DNA of 54,954 nucleotides, taken from positions 1 through 54,954 of the forward strand of contig CAADGB010000167.1 of assembly GCA_900696455.1 (NCBI GenBank), given 5' to 3'. Under the pieces are notes generated by a model, which searched no databases, had not been told where the DNA came from, and saw only the letters and a program-made list of their open reading frames with translations. Source of the stretch: an uncultured delta proteobacterium. GTDB lineage: Bacteria > Myxococcota_A > Polyangia > Haliangiales > Haliangiaceae. Position numbers and translations under genes: made by a program. Shown piece by piece: positions 20,071 to 27,885 of the stretch (position 1 is the stretch's first letter; every line of letters starts with the position of its first letter).

Positions 20071-21357
20071 TCAGGGCGCCGCGCCGTCGCGCAACGACGC
20101 CAGCCAGCCGGTCATCGCGTGCGCCGCGTCCCACATCGGCGTCATCACGTCCTCGAGGAACGGGAGGTCCAGCGGCCGGGTGCTGACCGCCGCCATCGCG
20201 GCCGCGCCGTCGAAGTCGACCAGCGCCAGGCGCAGCCGCAGCGCCCGCGGGTCCATGCCGAAGGCGCTGCCCGGCACCGCCATCACGCCGGTGGCGTCGA
20301 GCACGGCCTCGGTGAGGCGCACGTCGTCCTCGACGCCGCGCCGGGCCAGCGCCGTCCGCAGCGGCCCGAAGCCGGGGAACAGGTAGAAGCCGCCCTCGGG
20401 CTCGGGCACGTCGAGGCCGGCGGCCGCCAGCTCGCCCGCGGTCCAGCGCATGAGGAGGGCGAGGATGCGGCGGGCGTCGGCGAGGTAGGTCTCGATCTCG
20501 TGCGACGGCCGGAACGCGGTCACGGCCGCGTGCTGGATGGGCGCGCTGGTCGACGAGTAGGTCTCGCTCGCGACCGCCTCGAGCGCCCGCCGCAGCGGCC
20601 GCAGCGGCTCCGGCAGCGCCACCGTGCCCAGGCGCCAGCCACCGGCGCCGCACCACTTGGACAGGCCCGAGGCGACGATCGTGCCCTCGGGGTAGGCGCG
20701 CGCCATCGAGGCGTGGCGCCCCGAGAAGTCGAGGTCGGCGTAGATCTCGTCGGACAGCACGACGACGCCGTGCCGGCGGCAGACCTGGGCGAGGGCGGCG
20801 ATCTCGTCATGGCTGCATGCCAGGCCGGTCGGGTTCGACGGGCTGTTGAGGAAGATCATGCGCGGCCGGTCGTCGGCCTGGCAGACCTGGGCCAGGGTGT
20901 CGGGATCGACCATCAGGCGGTGGCGCCCGCCGCCGGGGAGGGCGACCAGGCGGCGCCCGGCGAGGATCGCCTGCGGCTGGTACGAGACCCAGCTCGGCGT
21001 CGGGATGAGGATGTCGCCGTCGAAGCAGAGCTGGAGCAGGAACATCAGCTCCTTCGAGCCCGGCCCCACCACCACGTCCTCGGCGGCGAAGGTGATCCCG
21101 TGCCGGCGGCGGAAGAAGTCGGCGACCGCGACCCGCAGCGTGGGCAGGCCGCCCGGCGGCAGGTAGTCGCGCTCGCTGGCGGCGGCGCGCAGCGCGTGCA
21201 CCACCGGGCTCGGCACCGGGAACGGCGACTGGCCGAGGCCCAGGCGATGGACGCGCCGACCCTGCGCCGCCAGCTCGCCGGCGCGCAGCTTGGCGGCCAG
21301 GGTGGGGGAGATGGGCAGCTCGGCGACGCGGGGATCGAGGGCGAGCCGCGGCGTCAC
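20071..21357 (-). CDS. Class I/II PLP-dependent aminotransferase
   Basis: A 428-residue fold-type I aminotransferase of the aspartate aminotransferase superfamily. Diagnostic motifs are NSPSNPTG (substrate/PLP-binding Asn), LSDEIYADLDF (Asp and Tyr contacting the PLP ring) and SGLSKWCGAGGWRLG, with the Schiff-base lysine and following Arg. DYLPPGGLPTLR corresponds to the usual Y-x-x-x-G-x-x-x-L-R motif. Substrate cannot be deduced. It begins with GTG overlapping by 4 bp the stop of the upstream KamA-like gene (GTGA), so the two are a translationally coupled pair, and the amine acceptor or donor is probably related to the product of the radical SAM enzyme. The C-terminal tail (LEDVMTPMWDAAHAMTGWLASL) extends slightly beyond typical AspC. 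Confidence 0.92.
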   Translation of the reverse strand: MTPRLALDPRVAELPISPTLAAKLRAGELAAQGRRVHRLGLGQSPFPVPSPVVHALRAAASERDYLPPGGLPTLRVAVADFFRRRHGITFAAEDVVVGPGSKELMFLLQLCFDGDILIPTPSWVSYQPQAILAGRRLVALPGGGRHRLMVDPDTLAQVCQADDRPRMIFLNSPSNPTGLACSHDEIAALAQVCRRHGVVVLSDEIYADLDFSGRHASMARAYPEGTIVASGLSKWCGAGGWRLGTVALPEPLRPLRRALEAVASETYSSTSAPIQHAAVTAFRPSHEIETYLADARRILALLMRWTAGELAAAGLDVPEPEGGFYLFPGFGPLRTALARRGVEDDVRLTEAVLDATGVMAVPGSAFGMDPRALRLRLALVDFDGAAAMAAVSTRPLDLPFLEDVMTPMWDAAHAMTGWLASLRDGAAP

Positions 21358-22706
21358 GCCGCCCCCGGGACCACGCGCAGCGGCTGGCGCAGCCGCGCCG
21401 CCAGGTCGGGCTCGTAGAAGAAGTGGGGTTCACCGAAGGCGGGGCGGAGACCGTCGAGCCAGCTCACGGCGGCATCATACTCGGCGAAGAACGGCCGGCC
21501 CACCCACGCCGGATCGCGCGCCTGCAGCAGGCGGAGCGCGAACACCTTCTTGCCGGCGACCGTGGTCACGCCGTCGACCACGACCTTGCCCGGGGTCGCG
21601 CTCATCGAGGGGCCGCGCACGGTGCGGGCGAGCCCGGAGACCGCGGCCAGGGCGTCGCGGTAGATGCGCCAGGCCCGCGCCAGCGGCACCTCGAAGTACT
21701 GGCGGGCGCCGGTGTCGCGGGCGATGAACATGTAGTACGGGATCGCGCCGAGCTGGACCTGGGTCCGCCACAGCTCGGCCCAGCTCGCCGCGTCGTCGTT
21801 GACGTGGCGGATGAGCGGGGCCTGGCAGCGCACGACCGCGCCGGTGGCGCGGATGCGGGCCAGCGCCCGGCGCGCGACCTCGGTCGCCAGCTCGCGGGGG
21901 TGGCTGTAGTGGGCCATGAGCGCCAGGCTCTTGCCCGTGGCCGCCACCTGCTCGAACAGGGCGAGCACGTCGTCGGCGTCGTCGTCGCTGACGAAGCGAT
22001 GCGGCCAGTAGGCCACGCTCTTGGTGCCGATGCGGATGCTGGCGAGCTGGGGCAGGTCGGCGGCGAGCAGCGGCTCGACGTAGCGGCGCAGGAGCGCGCT
22101 GCGCATGATCATCGGATCGCCGCCGGTGATGAGGACGCTCGTGACCTCGGGGTGCTCGCGCAGGTAGCCGATCAGATCGTCGACCTCGCGGCTCGCGAAC
22201 TTGAGCTCGTCGAGGCCGACGAACTGCGGCCAGCGGAAGCAGTAGCTACAGTAGGCGTGGCAGGTCTGGCCCTGCGACGGGAAGAACAGCACGGTCTCGC
22301 GGTACTTGTGCTGGATGCCGGGCAGGGGGCGCCCGCGCAGGCGCGGGACGTTGTGCTCGACCTGGCCGGCGGGGTGAGGGTTGAGCCGGTGCTGGATCTC
22401 GCGGGCGGCGGCGACCAGCGCGTCGCCGGGCCCCGCTGCCTCGAGCGCCTGCAGGCGGGCGTGATCCGCGGGCGCGAGCATGTCGGGCTGGGGGAACGTG
22501 AGCTGGAAGATGGGATCGTCGGGCACGCGCGCCCAGTCGATGAGGTGCTCGACGACGTAGGGGTTGACGCGGAACGGCAGGACGTGGGCCACGCGCCGCA
22601 TCGCCGCCCGGGTCGCCGCCGACAGCGCGGCGAGCTGCGGGACGCGCGAGGCGTCGGTGGGGTCGATGGCGCGGAAGCGCGTGGAGGCGGGGTCGCGGGT
22701 GGTCAT
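21354..22706 (-). CDS. Radical SAM protein, KamA (lysine 2,3-aminomutase) family
   Basis: A 450-residue radical S-adenosylmethionine protein. The cluster motif CHAYCSYC (Cys149, Cys153, Cys156) is the CxxxCxxC signature, LITGGDPM is the GGD/E SAM-binding motif, and HYSHPREL plus APLIRHVND are conserved in lysine 2,3-aminomutases. The segment equivalent to the PLP-lysine loop (PGGGGK in clostridial KamA) reads MSATPGK, so PLP binding is possible but unproven; substrate may not be lysine. Start: ATG at 22706 is preceded by AGGAG with a 5-nt gap; the upstream in-frame start at 22757 has no such site. A TATGAT -10-like hexamer at 22792-22797 would give a leader of about 80 nt. Operon with the aminotransferase downstream. 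Confidence 0.88.
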   Translation of the reverse strand: MTTRDPASTRFRAIDPTDASRVPQLAALSAATRAAMRRVAHVLPFRVNPYVVEHLIDWARVPDDPIFQLTFPQPDMLAPADHARLQALEAAGPGDALVAAAREIQHRLNPHPAGQVEHNVPRLRGRPLPGIQHKYRETVLFFPSQGQTCHAYCSYCFRWPQFVGLDELKFASREVDDLIGYLREHPEVTSVLITGGDPMIMRSALLRRYVEPLLAADLPQLASIRIGTKSVAYWPHRFVSDDDADDVLALFEQVAATGKSLALMAHYSHPRELATEVARRALARIRATGAVVRCQAPLIRHVNDDAASWAELWRTQVQLGAIPYYMFIARDTGARQYFEVPLARAWRIYRDALAAVSGLARTVRGPSMSATPGKVVVDGVTTVAGKKVFALRLLQARDPAWVGRPFFAEYDAAVSWLDGLRPAFGEPHFFYEPDLAARLRQPLRVVPGAA

Positions 22707-23125
22707 GGCGTCTCCTGGGGCAGGACGGAGGCGGGCTCCGTCGGGACGGCTGGCCACGGGGGCCGGGGCTCACGCGGGAGCGGCGGACAGGATCATATGG
22801 GTACCAAGTATTCCACGGAGGGCGGAGGCTGTCCCGCCAGAATCGACCGCCGTCGCCCCGATCGGCCGCTCGGCCCGGACGAGGCGGTGCGTCGGGCCTG
22901 GGGGCGTCCTGGCGGCGCCCGCGCGGCCGCGGCGCGTCTCCCCGTGGAACGACTCGACGAGTCGGCGGGGCGGTGGCGGCGACGGGGCGTGGCGGCGCGG
23001 CCGGCGCGCGCGACGCGCCGAGCTCGCGGGCTCGGATCGGTGCGCCCGCTTGCGCTCGTCGACCGCGACGCTCGCGTCCGCCTCGCGCCGGCCGGCGGCG
23101 CGCCGGGTCCCGGCGACGCGGGACC

Positions 23126-23170
23126 GCGCACCCGGTGCGCGGGCGGCGGGCGGGCGCGAAGCGGCTGCGG
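23126..23170 (+). promoter_or_regulatory. Putative enhancer-binding-protein site pair
   Basis: GCGCACCCGGTGCGC (23126-23140) fits the dyad CGCA-N5-TGCG perfectly, and GCGAAGCGGCTGCGG (23156-23170) fits it with one mismatch, exactly 30 bp later. Centres are about 138 and 108 bp upstream of the -24 GG at 23271. Confidence 0.65.
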
Positions 23171-23207
23171 TCGCGGGCCGGCGCCAGCGGCGCGGGGGCG
23201 CGCCGGG

Positions 23208-23262
23208 GTGGCGGCGGGGTGGCGGCGAGGTGGCGGCGAGGTGGCGGCGAGGTGGCGGCGAG
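23208..23262 (+). repeat. Five 11-bp tandem repeats upstream of sigma-54 promoter
   Basis: Five consecutive copies of GTGGCGGCGAG (the first has GG at its last two-but-one positions: ...GCGGG) run up to 8 bp before the -24 element of the DHCR24-like gene. An 11-bp period is close to one helical turn, so all copies face the same side of the DNA. Confidence 0.85.
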
Positions 23263-23269
23263 GGGGCGG

Positions 23270-23285
23270 TGGAACGGCCCATGCA
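23270..23285 (+). promoter_or_regulatory. Sigma-54 promoter, DHCR24-like operon
   Basis: TGGAACGGCCCATGCA: -24 GG and -12 GC separated by exactly 10 bp, with TGCA at -12. The start codon at 23299 is 15 nt after the -12 C, implying a leader of 2-3 nt. Confidence 0.7.
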
Positions 23286-23298
23286 ATGCCCCGGGGGC

Positions 23299-24696
23299 AT
23301 GCCGTCGCTGGTCGTGATCGTGCTGGTCGCGGGCGCCGTCGCGGCGCTGGTGTCCGGCGTCGTCGCCGTCGTGGCGCGGCGAGGGCGGGCGCGGCGGCGC
23401 GCGGTCTGTCCCGATCCGGCGCGCCACGCCGCCAAGGTGGCGCGGATCGCCGGCGCCCTGCGCGAGCGGCGCAGCACGGCGCCGCTGTCCCTGCGCAAGC
23501 GCTCGGTCTCGCACATGGTCCCCAAGCCGCGCGACCGCCGCTACCGCGACGACAAGCTCGACCTGCGCGAGCTGAACGAGCTCCTGGTCATCGATCCCGA
23601 GCGACGGATCGGCGTGGCCGAGCCCGGGGTCACCTTCGTCGACCTGGTGGCGGCGACCCTGCGCCACGGCCTGGTCCCGGAGGTGGTGCCCGAGCTCAAG
23701 ACCATCACGATCGGCGGGGCGGTGGCCGGCTGTTCGATCGAGTCGAGCTCGTTCCGGGTCGGCGGCTTCCACGACACCTGCCTCGAGTACGAGGTCGTCA
23801 CCGCCACCGGCGAGGTCCTGGTGTGTACGCCCGACAACGAGCACCAGCTCGTCTTCCAGATGATGCACGGCACCTTCGGCACCCTGGGCGTGCTGGTCCG
23901 CCTGACCTTCCGCCTGGCCCCGGCCCGGCCCTTCGTCCACGTCACCTACGAGCGGTTCACGCGGCTCGACGACTACCTGGCCGCGATCACCGGCCACGCC
24001 GAGCGCCGCGACGCCGACTTCATGGACGGCATCATCCACGCCCCCGACGACCTGGTGCTGAGCCTCGGCCGGTTCGTCGATCGCGCCCCCTACACCCACC
24101 GCTACGATCGCCTGGCGGTCTCCTACCGCTCCACCCGCGCCCGGCGCGAGGACTGGCTGGCCACCGCCGACTACTTCTTCCGCTACGACCGCGGGGTCAC
24201 CAACGTCAACCCGCTCCTCGGCTCGTCGCTCGTGCTGCGCCTCGGGCAGTGGCTGCACCGCCTCCTGCGGGCGGAGCGGCCGACGGTCACCCTCGACGTC
24301 TTCGTGCCGCTGTCGCGGGCGCGCGCCTTCCTGGCCTGGTACCGGGAGGAGGTCGGCCACTTCCCGCTGTGGTGCGTGCCCTACCGGCGGGTCCGCGACT
24401 ACGAGTGGATCGCGCCCGGCTTCTTCGCCGGCCTCGACGACTCGATCTTCCTCGACCTCGCGATCTACGGCATGCGGCAGCGCGACGACCGCAACGTCTA
24501 CCGCCTGATCGAGGAGGAGCTGGCGCGGGTCGGCGGGCTCAAGACCCTCATCTCCCACAACTACTACTCGGCCGACGAGTTCTGGGCGATCTGGAACAAG
24601 GCCAACTACGACGCCGTCAAGCGACGGACCGACCCGCACAACATCTTCCGCGACCTCCACACGAAGACGTGTCGGGCGACGAGGGGGCTGACATGA
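23299..24696 (+). CDS. DHCR24-like (delta24-sterol reductase-type) FAD oxidoreductase
   Basis: A 465-residue flavoprotein of the FAD-binding PCMH/VAO family. An N-terminal hydrophobic helix (~2-24) suggests a membrane anchor. The FAD domain includes LVIDPERRIGVAEPGVTFVDL and GGAVAGCSIESSSFRVGGFHDTC (read as GGAVAGCSIESSS then GGFHDTC), followed by FGTLGVLVRLTFRLAPA. This order and the ESSS...G.F..TC spacing closely resemble eukaryotic 24-dehydrocholesterol reductase, as do the later WCVPYRR, YGMRQRDDRN, SHNYYSADEFW and the end DPHNIFRDLHTKTCRA. DHCR24 reduces sterol side-chain double bonds with NADPH; the bacterial substrate is unknown. ATG 23299 is preferred over 23281 because the latter lies inside the -12 box of the sigma-54 promoter. 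ATGA overlap with the next gene. Confidence 0.87.
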   Translation: MPSLVVIVLVAGAVAALVSGVVAVVARRGRARRRAVCPDPARHAAKVARIAGALRERRSTAPLSLRKRSVSHMVPKPRDRRYRDDKLDLRELNELLVIDPERRIGVAEPGVTFVDLVAATLRHGLVPEVVPELKTITIGGAVAGCSIESSSFRVGGFHDTCLEYEVVTATGEVLVCTPDNEHQLVFQMMHGTFGTLGVLVRLTFRLAPARPFVHVTYERFTRLDDYLAAITGHAERRDADFMDGIIHAPDDLVLSLGRFVDRAPYTHRYDRLAVSYRSTRARREDWLATADYFFRYDRGVTNVNPLLGSSLVLRLGQWLHRLLRAERPTVTLDVFVPLSRARAFLAWYREEVGHFPLWCVPYRRVRDYEWIAPGFFAGLDDSIFLDLAIYGMRQRDDRNVYRLIEEELARVGGLKTLISHNYYSADEFWAIWNKANYDAVKRRTDPHNIFRDLHTKTCRATRGLT

Positions 24697-26726
24697 CCCG
24701 ACAGCAGATGATCGATCGAGACCTCCGACGGCGCGGCATCCGCGACCCGCGGGTGCTGGCGGCGATGGCGGCGGTGGCGCGCGACGCCTTCCTGCCGGCG
24801 GAGCTGACCGAGTTCGCGTACGAGGACCGGCCGCTGCCGATCGCGCTGGGCCAGACCATCTCCCAGCCCTACATCGTCGCGCTCATGGCCCAGGCCCTGC
24901 GCCTGGACCCCGGCGACCGCGTGCTCGAGATCGGCACCGGCTCCGGCTACGCCGCCGCGGTCCTGGCCGAGCTGGCGCGCGAGGTCTACACCGTCGAGCG
25001 CCACGCCGAGCTGGCGGCGGCGGCCCGCCACGCGCTCGCCGCCCAGGGCTACGTTCGGGTCGAGGTCCGCCACGGCGACGGCACCCTGGGCTGGGCCGAG
25101 CACGCGCCCTTCGACGCCATCGTCGTCGCCGCCGGCGGGCCCGAGGTGCCGCCGGCCCTGCTCGAGCAGCTCGCGGTCGGTGGCCGCCTGGTCATGCCGG
25201 TGGGGCCGCCGCGCCTGCAGGAGCTGGTGCGGGTGACCCGCCACGCCGACGACGAGTACGTGCGCGAGGACCTGGGTCAGGTCGTGTTCGTCCCGCTCAT
25301 CGGCGCCCAGGGCTGGGCCGAGCGCGAGGGCGAGTCGCCGCCGCCGCGGCCGACGATCCTGCCCCGCCGCAACCCCGGGCCGCTGCGCGCCCACGCCCCC
25401 GGCTCGCGCCCGCACGCGGTCGCCCGGCTCCTCGCCGAGTGCGCCGAGCCGCTGACCGGGATCGAGGACGCCGCGCTGGGCGCCCTGCTCGAGCGCGTCG
25501 GCGACGCCCGGGTGGTGCTGCTCGGGGAGGCCACCCACGGCACCAGCGAGTTCTACCGCCTGCGCACGCGCCTCACCCAGGAGCTGATCCTGCGCCGCGG
25601 CTTCACCGCGGTCGCGGTCGAGGCCGACTGGCCCGACGCCGCCGCGGTCGATCGCTACGTCCGCGCCCTGCCGCCGCGGCCGCGGCGGTGGGCGCCCTTC
25701 GCGCGCTTCCCGACGTGGATGTGGCGGAACCGCGAGACCCAGGCCCTGGTCGAGTGGCTGCGGGTCTACAACCTCGAGCACGCGCCGCCGGGGCGCCGGG
25801 TGCGCTTCGCCGGCCTCGATCTCTACAGCCTCTTCACCTCGGCCCACGAGGTCGTGCGCTACCTCGACCGCGTCGATCCCGAGGCGGCGGCGGCGGCCCG
25901 CGAGCGCTACGGCTGCCTGACCCCGTGGCAGGCCGATCCGGCGGCCTACGGCCGGGCGGCGCGGCGTGGCCGCATGCGCCTGTGCGAGCGCGAGGTGGTG
26001 GCGACGCTGCGCGAGCTGCTGGCGCGGCGGGTCGCGTACGCCGCCGAGGACGGCGACGACTTCGTCGACGCCACCCAGAACGCGCGGGTGGTGGCGGGCG
26101 CCGAGGCCTACTACCGCACGATGTACTACGGCGCGACCGCGTCGTGGAACCTGCGCGACCAGCACATGTTCGACACCCTGGAGACGCTCCTGGCCCACGT
26201 CCGCGCCGAGCAGGGCGGCGAGGCGCGGATCGTGGTGTGGGAGCACAACTCCCACGTCGGCGACGCCGCCGCCACCGAGCTGGGCGTGCGCGGCGAGCAC
26301 AACGTCGGCCACCTGGCCCGCGCCCGCCACGGCGCCGGCGCCTACCTGATCGGCTTCGGCACCGATCGCGGCGTGGTGGCCGCCGCCCACGACTGGGACG
26401 CGCCCATGGAGCGGATGCGCGTGCGCCCCGCCCACCCCGAGAGCTACGAGCGGCTGTTCCACGACGCCGGCCACCCCGCGGCGCTCCTGCCCCTGCGCGA
26501 GCCGGCGCGGGCGGCGGTGCGCGACGAGCTCCTGGCGCCGCGGCTCGAGCGCGCCATCGGCGTCGTCTATCGCCCGGACCGCGAGCTGGAGAGCCACTAC
26601 TTCCAGGCCGTCCTGCCGGCGCAGTTCGACGAGTACGTCTGGTTCGACGAGACCACCGCGGTCGAGCCGCTGCCGGTGCCCGGCGCCGAGCTGCCGCCCG
26701 AGCACCCGTTCGCGGCCGCGCCCTGA
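24693..26726 (+). CDS. Fusion: protein-L-isoaspartate O-methyltransferase / erythromycin esterase-like
   Basis: A 677-residue two-domain cytoplasmic protein. Residues ~1-215 are a PCMT: ALGQTISQPYIVALM (isoaspartyl-peptide loop) and VLEIGTGSGYAAAVLAEL (SAM motif I), which initiates repair of isoaspartyl residues in aged proteins. After a Pro-rich linker (~215-235) residues ~245-665 form an erythromycin esterase-like domain. GEATHGTSEFYRLR supplies Glu279 and His282, VEADWPDA an acidic residue, and EHNSHVGDA (Glu517, His518, His521) completes the conserved Glu/His set, so catalytic residues appear intact. These domains are known separately; whether the second hydrolyses macrolides or another ester is unknown, and resistance should not be assumed. 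Translationally coupled to the DHCR24-like gene. Its sigma-54-driven position fits a stationary-phase repair role (inference). Confidence 0.93.
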   Translation: MTRQQMIDRDLRRRGIRDPRVLAAMAAVARDAFLPAELTEFAYEDRPLPIALGQTISQPYIVALMAQALRLDPGDRVLEIGTGSGYAAAVLAELAREVYTVERHAELAAAARHALAAQGYVRVEVRHGDGTLGWAEHAPFDAIVVAAGGPEVPPALLEQLAVGGRLVMPVGPPRLQELVRVTRHADDEYVREDLGQVVFVPLIGAQGWAEREGESPPPRPTILPRRNPGPLRAHAPGSRPHAVARLLAECAEPLTGIEDAALGALLERVGDARVVLLGEATHGTSEFYRLRTRLTQELILRRGFTAVAVEADWPDAAAVDRYVRALPPRPRRWAPFARFPTWMWRNRETQALVEWLRVYNLEHAPPGRRVRFAGLDLYSLFTSAHEVVRYLDRVDPEAAAAARERYGCLTPWQADPAAYGRAARRGRMRLCEREVVATLRELLARRVAYAAEDGDDFVDATQNARVVAGAEAYYRTMYYGATASWNLRDQHMFDTLETLLAHVRAEQGGEARIVVWEHNSHVGDAAATELGVRGEHNVGHLARARHGAGAYLIGFGTDRGVVAAAHDWDAPMERMRVRPAHPESYERLFHDAGHPAALLPLREPARAAVRDELLAPRLERAIGVVYRPDRELESHYFQAVLPAQFDEYVWFDETTAVEPLPVPGAELPPEHPFAAAP

Positions 26727-26748
26727 GCCGGGACGCACCCGCTCGGGA

Positions 26749-27885
26749 TCAGCGTGGGGGCGCGAGGAAGGCCATCAGCTCGTCGCGGCGGGCGCAGGTG
26801 TCGCGGTAGCCGAGCTCGACCAGGCGCTGCACGTAGACCGGCTCGAACGCCAGGTAGCTGACCAGATCCCAGCCGCGCTGGCCGTCGGCGCCGATGCCGC
26901 GCAGGAGGTAGCGCAGGGCCACCGGCAGCTCGCGGTACTGCTCGACCGCGAGCTGGCCGAGGTCGACGGACGGCCGCAGGACGAGCAGCGGGATCTCGCG
27001 CAGGGCCTGGGCGGCCCGCTGCGCCGGCGCCATCGCCGCCAGGGTGCTGTTGATGCGCAGGTGGCGCTCGGCGTCGGCCTCGAGCGAGTCGAGGAAGACC
27101 GCGTTGAGGAGCACCCCGCCGATCTCGGCCGGGGTCGGCCGCGCCGCGCGAGCGTGGGCCGGCGGCTCCCCCGCGGCCTGGATGCCGATGGCGACGATGC
27201 GCTCGGCGCCGAGGTGGATGGCCGGCGACAGCGGGGCGGTCAGGCGGATGCAACCGTCGCCGAGCGCGGCGCCGCCCACGGTCACCGGCGGGAACAGCAC
27301 CGGGATCGCGGCCGAGGCCAGGACGTGATCGACGGTGAGCCGCGCGCGCTGCCCGACCCGGCCGGCGCGGGTCCACGGCTCGATCGCGGGGTGGCCGTCG
27401 AAGAACGAGATGGCCTGGCCCGCCTGGTAGCTGGTGGCGGTCACGGCGAGCCCGCGCAGCCGGCCGCTGGCGACGTGGTCGCGGACGCGGGCCATCGCCA
27501 GGGTCCGGCGCAGGAGCGCGCGCAGGGGCGAGGTGTCGAGGAGCGCGTTGACGTGATCGGCGCCGAGGAAGCCGCCGCCGCCGAGGCGGCGCAGCCAGCC
27601 CACGGCGATCTCGCCGAGGCTGGCCAGATCGGTGCGGTAGACCTGCTCGGGGGTCAGCGCGCGCCACGTCGCCTCGAGCCGGGCGACGCCGGCGGCGAAG
27701 TCGTCGACCGAGGTGGCGACCGCGGCGCCGTTGAGCGCGCCCGCCGACACCCCGGCGACGAGGTCGAACGGGCTCCGCTCGCCGACGAGGTCGGCGATCG
27801 CGCGCAGGGCGCCCACCTGGTAGGCGCCGCGGGCGCCGCCGCCGGTGAGCACGAGCGCGGTCACGTCCCTGCCATTGTGACCCAT
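26749..27885 (-). CDS. Patatin-like phospholipase
   Basis: A 378-residue serine lipid hydrolase of the patatin family. The oxyanion-hole motif GGGARG is at residues 15-20, the nucleophile elbow GVSAG gives Ser47, and Asp210 in GDGC is the expected partner of the Ser-Asp dyad; Cys replaces the usual second Gly of DGG/DGA. No signal peptide is visible, so it probably acts on the inner leaflet or in the cytosol, releasing fatty acids from phospholipids. The C-terminal part (~240-378) contains repeated hydrophobic and basic segments of bacterial patatins and a D-S-L-E-A-D motif. It starts with ATG sharing one base with the stop of the upstream L,D-transpeptidase gene (TGATG), so it is translated from the same sigma-54-driven mRNA. 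Envelope or lipid turnover is the likely joint theme. Confidence 0.92.
   Translation of the reverse strand: MGHNGRDVTALVLTGGGARGAYQVGALRAIADLVGERSPFDLVAGVSAGALNGAAVATSVDDFAAGVARLEATWRALTPEQVYRTDLASLGEIAVGWLRRLGGGGFLGADHVNALLDTSPLRALLRRTLAMARVRDHVASGRLRGLAVTATSYQAGQAISFFDGHPAIEPWTRAGRVGQRARLTVDHVLASAAIPVLFPPVTVGGAALGDGCIRLTAPLSPAIHLGAERIVAIGIQAAGEPPAHARAARPTPAEIGGVLLNAVFLDSLEADAERHLRINSTLAAMAPAQRAAQALREIPLLVLRPSVDLGQLAVEQYRELPVALRYLLRGIGADGQRGWDLVSYLAFEPVYVQRLVELGYRDTCARRDELMAFLAPPR

Larger units (their letters stand above)
22707..23298. other. 592-bp divergent intergenic region
   Basis: It separates the KamA-like gene (-) and the DHCR24-like gene (+). An AT-richer island at 22793-22815 lies near the KamA side. 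Translation in all frames gives only Arg/Ala-rich low-complexity sequence, so I see no gene. It contains the activator-type dyad pair (23126-23170), an 11-bp tandem repeat (23208-23262) and a sigma-54 promoter (23270-23285), described separately. Confidence 0.8.

Noticed and set aside
23208-23262. CRISPR-like array
   Set aside because: The units are contiguous 11-bp repeats without spacers, and no cas genes are present.
24693-26726. Macrolide-resistance gene
   Set aside because: The erythromycin-esterase family is broad and this copy is fused to a protein-repair enzyme in a stress operon; resistance cannot be claimed from sequence.
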